Origin: Candidatus Parvarchaeota archaeon
GTDB taxonomy: Archaea > Nanobdellota > Nanobdellia > JAFCGN01
Direction of reading: 5' to 3'
DNA: 53,166 nt
Assembly: GCA_017608045.1 (NCBI GenBank)
Contig: JAFCGN010000007.1
Coordinates: 1 to 53,166 of the forward strand
The notes under the pieces are model-generated. The model was given only the letters and a program-made list of their open reading frames with translations. It did no database searches and was not told the DNA's origin. A program made the position numbers and the translations under genes. Every line of letters begins with the position of its first letter. Position 1 is the stretch's first letter. Below are positions 7,652 through 16,746 of the stretch, piece after piece.

Positions 7652-8430
7652 AATATGTTTTTGTTTTTTCTACTTGCACCAAATAAGAATACTATCAAAA
7701 ATATAAAAAATAAAGGGTATTTAAAGGGTTCAAGCATTTGTCTTATTTTTGTTTTCCTTTTTTGGTTTAATTCTTCTGCAAGAATATCATCTAAACTTTT
7801 GTTTGAATAAAAATAATGGTTTTGAAACTCTTTGTTTAAAAAAAGAGTTCTTATTTCAACATTAGACACATTTTCACATATAATATAAGCATTTCCTTCT
7901 TCAAAATATTTTGTGCAATTATTATCATAGGGTTTTATCCAAAAAAGGCTTTTATTTAATTCATAATCACTATCTATTTTTGCATTTAATTCTTTTATTT
8001 TTGTGTTCTTGTCATAGTCTTGTTTTATAATGTTGATTTCAGTAATTGTTATATTATTTCCTTTAATTACTCCTGGAATTAAAAAATAATTATATGTTAT
8101 GTTAATGCTTTTATTGCATACAGGGTTTTGGAAGTAATATGATAAGGTTTTATGATTTTCAAAATCATTGCTTTCAAAAGTTCCATTTTCTCCGATTGCA
8201 CTTAAACCCCACAAGGTTATGTTTTCTTTTTTTGGAATTTTAATCTCTGTTTTGTTAAAACAAGTTTTGGAAGAATACATTATTGTTTTTGAATAATGCA
8301 CAATCCCGCTTTGACTTATGAAAATATTTTCCCAAACATATGGTGTTTCTTTATTTTTTTCAATACTTGATGCTTGTGCAATAGGTATGATGAGAAGGAT
8401 AATCATGATTGAAAAAAATTTGTATTTCAT
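7648..8430 (-). CDS. Secreted membrane-anchored protein of unknown function
   Basis: The 260-residue product has an N-terminal signal peptide (residues ~1-20, ending IAQASS) and an ectodomain rich in N-x-S/T sequons. A single transmembrane segment near residues 233-250 (PLFFIFLIVFLFG) is followed by a short basic tail. This is a type I surface protein. Paired Cys in the ectodomain suggest disulphides. No family is recognised. It follows the UDG gene on the same strand with a 19-bp gap and probably shares its transcript. Confidence 0.75.
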   Translation of the reverse strand: MKYKFFSIMIILLIIPIAQASSIEKNKETPYVWENIFISQSGIVHYSKTIMYSSKTCFNKTEIKIPKKENITLWGLSAIGENGTFESNDFENHKTLSYYFQNPVCNKSINITYNYFLIPGVIKGNNITITEINIIKQDYDKNTKIKELNAKIDSDYELNKSLFWIKPYDNNCTKYFEEGNAYIICENVSNVEIRTLFLNKEFQNHYFYSNKSLDDILAEELNQKRKTKIRQMLEPFKYPLFFIFLIVFLFGASRKNKNIF

Positions 8431-8449
8431 GATTTCTTAAACTTTTTTT

Positions 8450-9031
8450 TTACTTATTTAGTTTTTTAATTACTTCAAAATCTTTCATTAAAATTGTTTT
8501 CTTATCAGGGTAATAAACAGCAAAAGCAGGGTGGAATAATGGGATTATTTTTAAGATTCCATTCAAAGTTGGTATTCTAAAAACTCTGCCATGCACTTCG
8601 CTTATTTTTTTTGAATCCAACCCATATTTTTTAAAAATGAAATTCATTGCATAACTCCCAAGAGGGCAAATAATTTTTGGATTAATTAAAGAGATTTGTT
8701 TATTCAAGAATTCACTGCAATATTTAATTTCCTGTGGTAAGGGTTTTCTATTGTTTGGAGGCCTGCATTTCAATAAACTCGTGATATAAACATTTTCTCT
8801 TTTAAGATTTATGTGTTTTAATAATTCATTAAGAACGCGTCCTGCTTTTCCAACAAAAGGTTTTCCTTGCATGTCTTCATTAAATCCTGGTGCTTCTCCA
8901 ATAAACATTATTTTTGCATTTAAATTACCTTCTCCAACAACAACATTGTTTCTTGTTTTGAATAACGCACACTTTCTGCAGTTTTCAATTTCTTTGCTCA
9001 AAATTTTCATTTTTTCTTCTTTTTCTTTCAT
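8450..9031 (-). CDS. udg: Uracil-DNA glycosylase, family 4 (Fe-S)
   Basis: The enzyme removes uracil from DNA to start base excision repair. The 193-residue protein has the family 4 hallmarks: four cysteines for a 4Fe-4S cluster (C18, C21, C89, C105), motif 1 GEAPGFNED at 45-53, the PFVGKAG loop at 58-64, and motif 2 HPA at 167-169. Met8 is an alternative start. Family members are close to 190-200 aa, so it is full length. The 183-bp gap to the divergent PheS gene contains a T-rich stretch and no further gene. Confidence 0.95.
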   Translation of the reverse strand: MKEKEEKMKILSKEIENCRKCALFKTRNNVVVGEGNLNAKIMFIGEAPGFNEDMQGKPFVGKAGRVLNELLKHINLKRENVYITSLLKCRPPNNRKPLPQEIKYCSEFLNKQISLINPKIICPLGSYAMNFIFKKYGLDSKKISEVHGRVFRIPTLNGILKIIPLFHPAFAVYYPDKKTILMKDFEVIKKLNK

Positions 9032-9214
9032 TTTTCTTGCTATTTAATATATTCATTTGTTTTTTTAAACAATTGCTCGCAATTAACCAAACATTTTTAA
9101 ATTATTTTTTTCTTTTTTTACACATGTTGGTGTTGCCGTTCCGGTTCAAATAATCATGTGGTTTAGAAATTCTTTTAGTTATGACAAGATTAAAAAAAGA
9201 TTAACTTGTAAGAG

Positions 9215-10732
9215 ATGAATAATATGGAAACAGAATTAAGCGCAATTGAAAGAAAGACACTTTCTTTAATCAAGAATTTGAAGAGCTTTCAATCTGTTGA
9301 AGTTCTTGCTGAAAAAACAGGAATGAAAAAGGATTCTTTAATTAAAGCATTAAGTATTCTTGAAGAGAAGGGCTTTGTTGATAAAAAAGAGAAGGTTTTG
9401 GAGGAGGTATCTTTAACAAAAACAGGAATAAGTGTTGTGAAAAAAGGGTTTCCTGAAAAAATATTTTTGAATGGTCTTAAAAAACCTGTAGGCATTAAGG
9501 ATTACAAAAAAAAGAGTAAATTGAAAGAACAAGAATTTAACATAAGCATGGGTTTGTTAAAAAGAAATGATTGTATAAAAATTGAGAAAGGATTAATATG
9601 CAAAAAAAATAATGAAAAATTTTTGAAAGAATTAAATCAAAAAGAGGAACTCATAAACAAAATCAATAAGAAAAAACCCTTTTATTTAAAGAAAGAAGAT
9701 GAAAAATATGTGGAGGAGTTTTTGAAAAGAGGGCTTGTTGTCAAGAAAATAAGAGTTGTTAGGCAATATAGGATTAATGAAAATGGTAAAAAAATTTTGA
9801 AAAATTTAAAAGAAGATTTAATAGAAAAACTCACACCAAAAATGATTTTAGATGGAACTTGGAAGAATAAAAAGTTTCGCTCTTATAATCTTAGAACAAA
9901 GTATCCAAGTTCTTTTGGGAAAAAGCATTTTCTTAAAGAAATGACAGGATTAATTAAACAAATTTTTATTGAGATGGGCTTTAAAGAAATGAAGAGTGAT
10001 TATGTTGAAACTTGTTTTTGGAATTTTGACAATTGTTTTATGAGGCAGGATCATCCTAATAGGGAGATAATGGACACTTATTTTTTAAAATACCCTTCTA
10101 AAGGAAGGATTCCTGAGGATTTAAGCAAAATAATTAAGAGTGTTCATGAGGACGGGTGGAAAACAGGTAGTAAGGGGTGGGGTGGTGAATGGAGTAAAAA
10201 AGAAGCAGAAAAACTTATTTTGAGAACTCATACAACAGCAACAACTTTTAGAATGCTTTCAAAATGTTTTAAACCACCGTATAAATTTTTTAGTGTTGAT
10301 AGAATTTTCAGAAATGAAACGCTTGATTTTAAACATCTTCACGAGTTTCATCAAGTAGAAGGAGTTATTGTAGCAGATAAACCTTTAAGTCTTGCAAATC
10401 TAATAGCAGTACTTAAAGAATTTTATAAGAAGATGGGTGTGAAAAAATTAAGATTTAAACCAACATATAATCCTTATACAGAACCAAGTATGGAGATTTT
10501 TGCTTATTTACCTAAACTAAAAAAATGGGTTGAACTCGGAAATTCCGGTGTTTTTAGACCAGAAGTATTGCTTCCTCATGGAATAACAAAACCTGTAATC
10601 GCATGGGGGCTTGGGCTTGAAAGATTAGCAATGCTTTGTTATGGTATTGATGACATAAGACAAGTTTATGGGCATTTTGTTGATGTTGAAAATATAAAGA
10701 AAACAAAACCAATATTTAAGGTGAGTGAATAA
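9215..10732 (+). CDS. pheS: Phenylalanine--tRNA ligase alpha subunit
   Basis: PheS is the catalytic subunit of the (alpha-beta)2 enzyme charging tRNA-Phe. The 505-residue protein has the archaeal N-terminal winged-helix region (residues ~1-190) and the class II catalytic core. That core includes motif 2 (FRNETLDFKHLHEFHQVEG) and motif 3 (GLGLERLAML). Length is typical for archaea. A second ATG at 9224 would shorten it by three residues. Its TAA overlaps the ATG of pheT by one base (TAATG), so the subunits are translationally coupled. A tRNA-Phe gene is also present at 38983-39054. Confidence 0.97.
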   Translation: MNNMETELSAIERKTLSLIKNLKSFQSVEVLAEKTGMKKDSLIKALSILEEKGFVDKKEKVLEEVSLTKTGISVVKKGFPEKIFLNGLKKPVGIKDYKKKSKLKEQEFNISMGLLKRNDCIKIEKGLICKKNNEKFLKELNQKEELINKINKKKPFYLKKEDEKYVEEFLKRGLVVKKIRVVRQYRINENGKKILKNLKEDLIEKLTPKMILDGTWKNKKFRSYNLRTKYPSSFGKKHFLKEMTGLIKQIFIEMGFKEMKSDYVETCFWNFDNCFMRQDHPNREIMDTYFLKYPSKGRIPEDLSKIIKSVHEDGWKTGSKGWGGEWSKKEAEKLILRTHTTATTFRMLSKCFKPPYKFFSVDRIFRNETLDFKHLHEFHQVEGVIVADKPLSLANLIAVLKEFYKKMGVKKLRFKPTYNPYTEPSMEIFAYLPKLKKWVELGNSGVFRPEVLLPHGITKPVIAWGLGLERLAMLCYGIDDIRQVYGHFVDVENIKKTKPIFKVSE

Positions 10733-12387
10733 TGGTAACATTAAATACTTCTTTTAAAAGATTAAAAAAATTGTTAGGAGCAAGAATAACTCTTGAAGAG
10801 CTTGAAGAAAAATTATTTCAATATGGAATGGAACTTGATGGCGTTAATGGGGATGAATTAATTATTGACATTACTCCTGATAGAGCAGATATGGTGTCCC
10901 CGCAAGGATTAGCAAGAGCATTAAAACCATTTCTTGGTTTGGACTCAATAAAATATAAAGTGAAGGAAACAAAAAACAAGTTCATAATTGCAAAAGAGCT
11001 TGCATCAATACGTCCTTTTGCTGTTGGTGCAATTGTTAAGAATGTTAATTTTACAGATGACTTAATAAAAGAAATTATTTGGGTGCAGGAAAAACTTCAT
11101 GCAACTTATTGCAGGAATAGAAGGAAAGCAGCAATAGGCATTTACCCATTAGATAACATTAAATTTCCTGTTTATTTTAAGGCGAAATCTCCAAAAGAAA
11201 TAAAGTTCATTCCTCTTGATTTCAATGAAGAGCTTACTGGAGATGAAATTTTGAAAAAGCATCCTACTGGGATAAAATACGCTCACCTTATTAATAAATT
11301 CAGTAAATATCCAGTGCTTGAAGATAGTGAAGGAAAAATTTTGTCCATGCCTCCAATAATAAATTCAGAAATAATGGGCAAGGTGACAAAAAATACAAAA
11401 GATGTTTTTATTGAAGTTACAGGAACAAATCTTGAAACAGTAAATCAAATACTTACTTTAATGGCAACAGTTATTGCACATGAAACAGGAATAATTGAGA
11501 AATTAATTACTGTGCTACCAAATAAAGAAATTAAAACCCCTCTTCTTGAAGGAGAAAAAATGAGTGTTGTTTTTAATAATGTTAAGGAATTAATTGGAGT
11601 AGAACTCACGAGCGGTCAAATTAAGAGATTACTTAAAATGATGGATTATGAAATTTTAAGCGAAACAGAAAATGATATTATTGTAAAAACTCCTTTTTAT
11701 AGAACAGATATCCTTCATGAAGTGGATGTGATTGATGATATTGCAAGAGCATATGGATTTGAAAACATTGTTCCTAAAATGCCTTCTGTAAGCACAACAG
11801 GTGGTCTGCGAGACGAAACTCTTTTTATTGAAAAATTAAGGGATTTTATGATAGGAAATGGTTATCTTGAGGAATATACTTTTGCATTAACAACAGAAGA
11901 AGAACAGTATAAAAAAATGAATGTAAGAATACAACCTCCTCATGCAACAGTAATTGAAGCAAAAAGTCCTTACTATTCGCTTAGAACATGGGTTTTACCT
12001 GAATTGCTTAAATGCGTTGAACAAAACTTGCATAGAGATTTCCCCATGAAATTATTTGATATTGGGGATGTAATAATTCCTCATGAAAAATATGAAGTAA
12101 AAGCAAAGAATGAACTGCATTTAGGAGTAATTAATGTTTCTGATAAAGCAGGGTATGAAAGTATTAAAAAAGTTTTTGACGCTTTAGTTGAAACATTTGA
12201 TTTCAAGTTTGAATTAAAAAAGAGTAATCATGATTCTTTTATTCAAGGAAGATCAGCAGACATTTATTACAAGAATAAAAGGATAGGCGTGATGGGGGAG
12301 TTGCACCCGAAAGTTATCACGAATTTTGGTATTAAACTGCCTGTAGTAGCAATGGAAATAAGTTTTGAAGATTTAAATATTTATTAA
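10732..12387 (+). CDS. pheT: Phenylalanine--tRNA ligase beta subunit
   Basis: PheT is the tRNA-binding and editing subunit that pairs with PheS. The 551-residue length matches the archaeal form, which lacks the N-terminal OB fold of bacterial PheT. Visible segments are the N-terminal domain with DITPDRADMVSPQGLARAL, a B3/B4 editing region, and a B5 domain (VKTPFYRTDILHEVDVIDDIARAYG). The C-terminus is a degenerate class II core (FDIGDV..., GELHPKV). It is coupled to pheS by a 1-nt overlap. Confidence 0.97.
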   Translation: MVTLNTSFKRLKKLLGARITLEELEEKLFQYGMELDGVNGDELIIDITPDRADMVSPQGLARALKPFLGLDSIKYKVKETKNKFIIAKELASIRPFAVGAIVKNVNFTDDLIKEIIWVQEKLHATYCRNRRKAAIGIYPLDNIKFPVYFKAKSPKEIKFIPLDFNEELTGDEILKKHPTGIKYAHLINKFSKYPVLEDSEGKILSMPPIINSEIMGKVTKNTKDVFIEVTGTNLETVNQILTLMATVIAHETGIIEKLITVLPNKEIKTPLLEGEKMSVVFNNVKELIGVELTSGQIKRLLKMMDYEILSETENDIIVKTPFYRTDILHEVDVIDDIARAYGFENIVPKMPSVSTTGGLRDETLFIEKLRDFMIGNGYLEEYTFALTTEEEQYKKMNVRIQPPHATVIEAKSPYYSLRTWVLPELLKCVEQNLHRDFPMKLFDIGDVIIPHEKYEVKAKNELHLGVINVSDKAGYESIKKVFDALVETFDFKFELKKSNHDSFIQGRSADIYYKNKRIGVMGELHPKVITNFGIKLPVVAMEISFEDLNIY

Positions 12388-12390
12388 ATA

Positions 12391-12398
12391 TTTATAAA
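12391..12398 (+). promoter_or_regulatory. TATA box upstream of GNAT gene
   Basis: TTTATAAA lies just after the pheT stop. Initiation would be expected near 12420, giving a short leader that retains the Shine-Dalgarno motif at 12425-12431. Confidence 0.5.
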
Positions 12399-12424
12399 GT
12401 ATAATTTATTATAAGCAGATTATT

Positions 12425-12431
12425 AGGTGAT
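12425..12431 (+). promoter_or_regulatory. Ribosome binding site that fixes the GNAT start
   Basis: AGGTGAT matches the complement of the archaeal 16S rRNA 3' end. It stands 7 nt before ATG 12439 but overlaps the alternative GTG at 12427, so ATG 12439 is the start. Confidence 0.65.
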
Positions 12432-12438
12432 TAAAAAA

Positions 12439-13002
12439 ATGTTCAGCACTAAAAGATTAAGGTTTAGGGAAGTAAGAACAGAGGATGTTCAAGAAATAAT
12501 GAAGAATTGGAATAATTACAATATAAGAAGAAATCTTGGCCAAGTTTTGTTCCCAACATCAAAAGAACAAGAAGAGGAGTGGGTGAAGGAAACTTGGAGT
12601 GATGCTAAAAAAGGAAGTGCTTTCACTTTCGCAATTGAGATAAAAAAAACAAAAGAATTAATCGGCACAATCTCTCTTTTTAAAATAAACAAGGTTTCAA
12701 GACATGCTGAACTCGGGATTGCGATTTATTCAAGCAAGCATCATGGGAAGGGTTATGGCACTGAAGCAATGAAATTCATTTTACAATACGGTTTTCAAGT
12801 ATTAAATCTTGAAACAATTCATTTAGGAGTTTGTGAGTTTAATAAACCAGCAAGACATGTTTATGAAAAAGTTGGGTTCAAAAAACAAGGAAGAAAAAGG
12901 AATTTTGTTTTCAGAGAAGGGAAATCATATGATTTACTCTTATATGACATAACAAAAAAAGAATGGAGTGAATTAAATCAAGAAGTTATTTCAGAATTCT
13001 AA
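12439..13002 (+). CDS. GNAT acetyltransferase, RimJ/RimL-like
   Basis: The 187-residue protein has the RimJ/RimL layout: an N-terminal ...TKRLRFREVRTEDV opening, a central beta-rich part (LIGTISLFKIN...HAELGIAI), and the acetyl-CoA loop HHGKGYGTEA. It ends with the NKPARHVYEKVGFKKQGRKRNFV segment. Such enzymes N-acetylate ribosomal proteins or small amines; the substrate is unknown. ATG 12439 is preferred over GTG 12427 because of the upstream AGGTGAT. It stands alone between pheT and a convergent Dph6 gene. Confidence 0.88.
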   Translation: MFSTKRLRFREVRTEDVQEIMKNWNNYNIRRNLGQVLFPTSKEQEEEWVKETWSDAKKGSAFTFAIEIKKTKELIGTISLFKINKVSRHAELGIAIYSSKHHGKGYGTEAMKFILQYGFQVLNLETIHLGVCEFNKPARHVYEKVGFKKQGRKRNFVFREGKSYDLLLYDITKKEWSELNQEVISEF

Positions 13003-13035
13003 GCAGAAAACAATGATTCAAAAAATGAGTTCTAA

Positions 13036-13719
13036 TTATTTCTTAACTAACACTGCTTTATTTATGACAACATTTCCTGAGTATTCATTCTCCATTCTTA
13101 TTTCATATTCTAATATCTTAACTTTTTTTTTGAAAAAAGGAGCATCAAAAACAAAGGTTTCTAATTCACCACCCTCCCCTGCTAAACTAAAATAACATTT
13201 TTTTTGAAGCTCTTTCAATTTTTTTAATAGTTCAAAATCATATTCCCTCCCGAGAAACCTTTTTTCCAAAGGATAACTTGCAATCCTGCTTATAATAAAC
13301 TTAATCCCGGATTTAATTGCATAATTAACTTCCTCTTCTTCATTCATCTGCCACAAAGGATTAAAACATTTTAATTTTAATTTATCGCAAATTTTTTGAA
13401 TTCTTGAAGATTGATAAACAGATTTTATTGCTCCTGTTATTATTCCCTTTATTTTATACTCACTCTTTGCTTCCCTTATTGCTTCCTCAAGTTCTTTTAA
13501 CTCTTTTTCCTTTTCCCCTCTTGTTGTTTTTTGAATTAATGGCAATTCCATTGCTCTTGCTTGCAATTCAACTAAATTAATGTTTGGAGTGTGAAACATG
13601 AAACTATCAGGATTCTTGCTTATAATACTGATTAAGCATACAACATCATGCTTTTTTAACACTTCATTCATTGCTAAACAAGAATCCTTACCGCCACTAA
13701 ATAAGACGCCAACACGCAT
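13036..13719 (-). CDS. dph6: Diphthine--ammonia ligase (Dph6-type PP-loop ATPase)
   Basis: The protein catalyses the last step of diphthamide synthesis on EF-2, amidating diphthine with ATP and ammonium. The family opening MRVGVLFSGGKDSCLA (PP-loop SGGKDS) coincides with ATG 13719, giving 227 aa. An in-frame ATG at 13758 would add 13 residues. Further family motifs are TRGEKEKELKELEEAI, IKGIITGAIKSVYQSSRI, LKCFNPLWQMNEEEEV and SLAGEGGELETFVFDAPFF. Length fits the short archaeal form without a C-terminal RidA fusion. The partner Dph2 and Dph5 genes are not in the window. Confidence 0.92.
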   Translation of the reverse strand: MRVGVLFSGGKDSCLAMNEVLKKHDVVCLISIISKNPDSFMFHTPNINLVELQARAMELPLIQKTTRGEKEKELKELEEAIREAKSEYKIKGIITGAIKSVYQSSRIQKICDKLKLKCFNPLWQMNEEEEVNYAIKSGIKFIISRIASYPLEKRFLGREYDFELLKKLKELQKKCYFSLAGEGGELETFVFDAPFFKKKVKILEYEIRMENEYSGNVVINKAVLVKK

Positions 13720-13848
13720 ATTTCTTTTTCCAATTACTTTTATTAAAAATGTTTTCATTTCTTGTTAATCACAGATTTTTTAAGAAATTTTAACAACAAC
13801 TTGCGTGGTTGCATATAATTATATATAATAAATTTAATACTACTTCTT

Positions 13849-13854
13849 GGTGAT
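13849..13854 (+). promoter_or_regulatory. Ribosome binding site GGTGAT
   Basis: GGTGAT is 7 nt before ATG 13862 and argues for that start over the in-frame TTG 13847 and GTG 13850. A TATA-like ATTATATATAATAAA lies about 20-30 nt further upstream. Confidence 0.55.
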
Positions 13855-13861
13855 AATAAAA

Positions 13862-14209
13862 ATGTCTTTGGATGAAGTTGTTGATTTGCCATCAGTTAAA
13901 ATGAGGGAAATGAATCAAGAGAAGGGTTTGATTAGAACTCTTTTAGAAGATAAAAGAGGTTATTTTCCACCACCAATTAGAAAACCAAAGAAAAAAGTCT
14001 CATATCTTGACAAAATTATAGGTCTTGTGAATGGTATTGGCCTTGGTCTTACATCCGCTGCTATTGCTAAATGTGCAGTAGATCTTGGAGAACCTGCAAG
14101 TCATGTGCTTTATCCTCTTTCAGCAATGTTTGCAGGTCTTGCTTTTATGGTTCCAATTGCTTACCTAACTGGTGCAGTGGGAAGAACATATAGAACAGAT
14201 GAGGAGTAA
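13862..14209 (+). CDS. Small two-helix membrane protein, unknown
   Basis: The 115-residue product has an acidic/basic cytosolic N-terminus (~50 residues, containing YFPPPIRKPKKK). Two hydrophobic helices follow (about IIGLVNGIGLGLTSAAIA and LSAMFAGLAFMVPIAYLTGAV), rich in Gly and Ala, and then a short TDEE tail. No family is recognised. It has its own TATA box and ribosome binding site, so it is probably expressed alone. It is convergent with a TrmB-like regulator. Confidence 0.7.
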   Translation: MSLDEVVDLPSVKMREMNQEKGLIRTLLEDKRGYFPPPIRKPKKKVSYLDKIIGLVNGIGLGLTSAAIAKCAVDLGEPASHVLYPLSAMFAGLAFMVPIAYLTGAVGRTYRTDEE

Positions 14210-14232
14210 GGATGTAACAAACTTATTTAAAT

Positions 14233-14249
14233 CTTTTTTATTTTTTTTT
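14233..14249 (+). terminator. Poly-T terminator between convergent genes
   Basis: Two T runs (TTTTTT and TTTTTTTTT) lie just after the stop of the membrane-protein gene and just before the 3' end of the convergent TrmB-like gene. Oligo-T tracts are the usual archaeal termination signal. Confidence 0.45.
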
Positions 14250-14250
14250 A

Positions 14251-14943
14251 TTATTTCCATGCTAATTCAAATAATTTTCTCATTAATTTTGCAAAATTTT
14301 TATCACGAATAATAATTGTTTCATTTGATTCAATTAATGCTATCCAAACTAATTTGTCATCAATTATTGAACCTGCAATATTATCAAATTCAAATTTTTT
14401 TATTTTCAATTCTGGGAAATTTTTTTTCCATTTTTTTATATTTTCTTTAGTGTTCTCATCGTATTTTGCAAGTATTTTTAGTTTTACGCCTCTTTCAATA
14501 TTCTCTTTTGTTTTTTTGACAAAAAAAGGATTCCATTCTGAAGAAAATTTAAAAGAATATTGATATTTTTTTGCTGCAGGAATTCCTTTTATTATTTTGT
14601 AAAAGTTTCTTTGCCCTTTCACAATTTCAACAGGTTCTGTTAAGGTTTCACTATAAATTTTTTTTGCTTTTTCTAACTCTTTTTTTATTTCTTGAAGTTC
14701 TTTTTCTTTTTTTTTCAAAGATTCAAGAAGCACATCAGGTGTTGCAGGCACGAATTTTTTAATTTTTTCTGGAATTATTTTAATTAAGTTTTTGCTTACT
14801 AAACTATTTAATACATCATAAATTCTCCCATATGGAACACCAGAGCTTTCACTTATCTTATATGCAGTTGCTTTGCCAAGTTTAACAAGAGTTTCATAAC
14901 AATCTGACTCATACTTATTAAGGCCTAAAATTTTTAAATCCAT
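14251..14943 (-). CDS. TrmB-family transcriptional regulator
   Basis: The 230-residue protein has the TrmB N-terminal winged helix (LGLNKYESDCYETLVKLGKATAYKISESSGVPYGRIYDVLNSLVSKNLI, residues ~5-60). A coiled-coil linker (~75-100) and a C-terminal regulatory domain (~105-225) follow. TrmB proteins sense sugars or other small ligands and repress or activate transport and metabolism genes. An inverted repeat next to its start codon suggests autoregulation. No sugar transporter is adjacent, so the regulon is unknown. Confidence 0.88.
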   Translation of the reverse strand: MDLKILGLNKYESDCYETLVKLGKATAYKISESSGVPYGRIYDVLNSLVSKNLIKIIPEKIKKFVPATPDVLLESLKKKEKELQEIKKELEKAKKIYSETLTEPVEIVKGQRNFYKIIKGIPAAKKYQYSFKFSSEWNPFFVKKTKENIERGVKLKILAKYDENTKENIKKWKKNFPELKIKKFEFDNIAGSIIDDKLVWIALIESNETIIIRDKNFAKLMRKLFELAWK

Positions 14944-14945
14944 AC

Positions 14946-14961
14946 AACAACTATGGTTGTT
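14946..14961. promoter_or_regulatory. Inverted repeat at the TrmB-like gene start
   Basis: AACAAC-TATG-GTTGTT is a 6-4-6 inverted repeat beginning 3 bp upstream of the TrmB-like start codon (14943, minus strand). A repressor bound here would cover the initiation region, which fits autoregulation. Confidence 0.4.
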
Positions 14962-15080
14962 ATTAAATATTAATTTTGTTATTTAATAAATTGAAAAATT
15001 TTTTAAAAATATTTTGTGGTTAATTATTATTTTAAATAAAGTTTATTTAAGTTTAAATTTCATTAATTTAGGCGATAACC

Positions 15081-16004
15081 ATGATAACAATTTATAAGAA
15101 AGTTAAGGGTGGAGAATTAAGACAGCAGAAGAGATTAAGTAAGGGTTGTTGGATTGATGTGGTTGAGCCAACAGAAAGTGAAGTGGAAGATTTTGTAAAT
15201 TTTCTTAAAATACCTCCTGATTTTATAACAAGTGCTCTTGATGAAGAGGAAAGACCAAGGTATGAAGTTGAGGGAGGGAATAAACTTTTTATTTTTAGTG
15301 TTCCATTTGAAGAAAATAATAATTTGCGCACATTTCCTCTTGCTATTATCATAACAAAAAATTATTTTCTTACAATTCATAAAAAACAATTTAATTTTTT
15401 AAAAGATTTTATTGAAGATAAGGTGAAATCTTTTTCAACAACAATGAAGATAAGGTTTTTACTTCAAATATTGTTAAGAATTAACAATCAATTTATGAAA
15501 TACATTCATGAATTGGAAAAATCAATAAACAAAATTGAAGCAAAACTCGTGACTTCTTTAAACAACAAAGAAATTGTTAGACTCTTAACAATTCAGAAAA
15601 CCTTAACTTATTTTCATAATGCGGGCATATCTAATCACAGGGTTTTTAATACAATCTTGAATAGTAATATTGTAAAATTATTTGAAGAAGATGTTGATGT
15701 GCTTGAGGATGTAATAATTGAAAACAAGCAGTATATAGAAATGATTTCAAATTATAATAATATTGTTTCTGGAATGTTAGATGCTTATGCTTCCATTGTT
15801 TCAAACAATTTGAATATTGTAATGAAGGTTCTTGCAGTTATAACAATTATTTTATCAATTCCAACAATAATAACCAGTTTTTATGGCATGAATGTAGTTC
15901 TTCCATTGCAAAATAATTCAAACGCTTACTTGTTTGTAATACTCTTGTCCTTTTTTTCAATGTTTTTGCTTACTTTTATTTTTAAGAAGATGAATTGGTT
16001 ATAG
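15081..16004 (+). CDS. corA: CorA-family divalent metal (Mg2+) channel
   Basis: CorA forms a homopentameric Mg2+/Co2+ channel. The 307-residue protein has the large N-terminal cytosolic domain and long helix. The signature YGMN lies at 268-271 at the end of TM1 (~249-267), and TM2 is at ~281-303. The loop after GMN lacks the usual MPE motif (VVLPLQNNSNAY instead), as in divergent members. Length is typical (~310-320 aa). The gene stands alone and is convergent with the methyltransferase gene 17 bp further on. Confidence 0.93.
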   Translation: MITIYKKVKGGELRQQKRLSKGCWIDVVEPTESEVEDFVNFLKIPPDFITSALDEEERPRYEVEGGNKLFIFSVPFEENNNLRTFPLAIIITKNYFLTIHKKQFNFLKDFIEDKVKSFSTTMKIRFLLQILLRINNQFMKYIHELEKSINKIEAKLVTSLNNKEIVRLLTIQKTLTYFHNAGISNHRVFNTILNSNIVKLFEEDVDVLEDVIIENKQYIEMISNYNNIVSGMLDAYASIVSNNLNIVMKVLAVITIILSIPTIITSFYGMNVVLPLQNNSNAYLFVILLSFFSMFLLTFIFKKMNWL

Positions 16005-16021
16005 ATGTATTAACTAATTTT

Positions 16022-16633
16022 TTAATTTTTTTTTGAAATAAATCTTATCATTGATTCGCAATTGTTTTTTTCAATAATTTTGAAGCCAACGCTTTCAAAT
16101 AATTGGAAAATTTCTTTTTCTTCAAACAAATAATAGTATCTTTTTCCTTTATTTTTCCAACCAATTAATTTTTCTTTTTCTTTTTCTCTTTTGAATCTTT
16201 TATTATTTTTGTTCCAGACCATTACAAGAAGTTCAGCATTTGGTTTTAAAACCCGGAACATTTCTTTAATTGCTTTTAAATGCTTTTCTTTTTTCAAGCA
16301 ATGCAATGCTGAAATGCAGATTCCGCCATCAAAGAAATTATCTTTATATGGAAGACAAGTCATGTCAGCAACACAGAATTCTGCTTTAATTTTTTTCTTT
16401 TCAGCATTTTTTTTAGCAAGTTCAATCATTTTTTCTGAAAAATCAACTAAATACATTTTACCATTTTTGATTTTTTTTAAATGCCTTCCAGAACCTGCAC
16501 CAATATCTATTATTTTTCCTGATTGTTTTGAAAGGAATTTCTCTGATAATTTTGAACTCTTTTTTTTGAATTCATTCCATTCAGGAGCAATGGTGTTCCA
16601 AACTTTTTTTTGTTCTTTAATTAAGTTTTTCAT
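16022..16633 (-). CDS. Trm9/ALKBH8-like SAM-dependent methyltransferase
   Basis: The 203-residue class I methyltransferase has the SAM motif IIDIGAGSG (41-49), VDFS (63-66) and the Trm9-type opening VWNTIAPEWN (11-20). Later elements are also Trm9-like: SALHCLKKEKH, EMFRVLKPNAELLVMVWNKNN and RYYYLFEEKEI (165-175). Trm9/ALKBH8 methylate carboxymethyl groups on wobble uridine of tRNAs. This assignment rests on the order of these segments and is stronger than a generic methyltransferase call. The Trm112 partner is not in the window. Confidence 0.8.
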   Translation of the reverse strand: MKNLIKEQKKVWNTIAPEWNEFKKKSSKLSEKFLSKQSGKIIDIGAGSGRHLKKIKNGKMYLVDFSEKMIELAKKNAEKKKIKAEFCVADMTCLPYKDNFFDGGICISALHCLKKEKHLKAIKEMFRVLKPNAELLVMVWNKNNKRFKREKEKEKLIGWKNKGKRYYYLFEEKEIFQLFESVGFKIIEKNNCESMIRFISKKN

Positions 16634-16746
16634 TAATAAATAACAAGAAAAAGGAATTATTAAAAACTTAACTTATAAAGAATAATATTTTAAATTTTTT
16701 AAAAAATTAACAAAGTAAATAAAGGTAATGTGCATAATATTTTCTT

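Noticed and set aside
9121-9170. CACATG...CATGTG pairing and a GGTTCAAAT piece resembling a tRNA T-arm
   Set aside because: No acceptor, D or anticodon stems can be formed around it, and the 6-bp pairing is weak.
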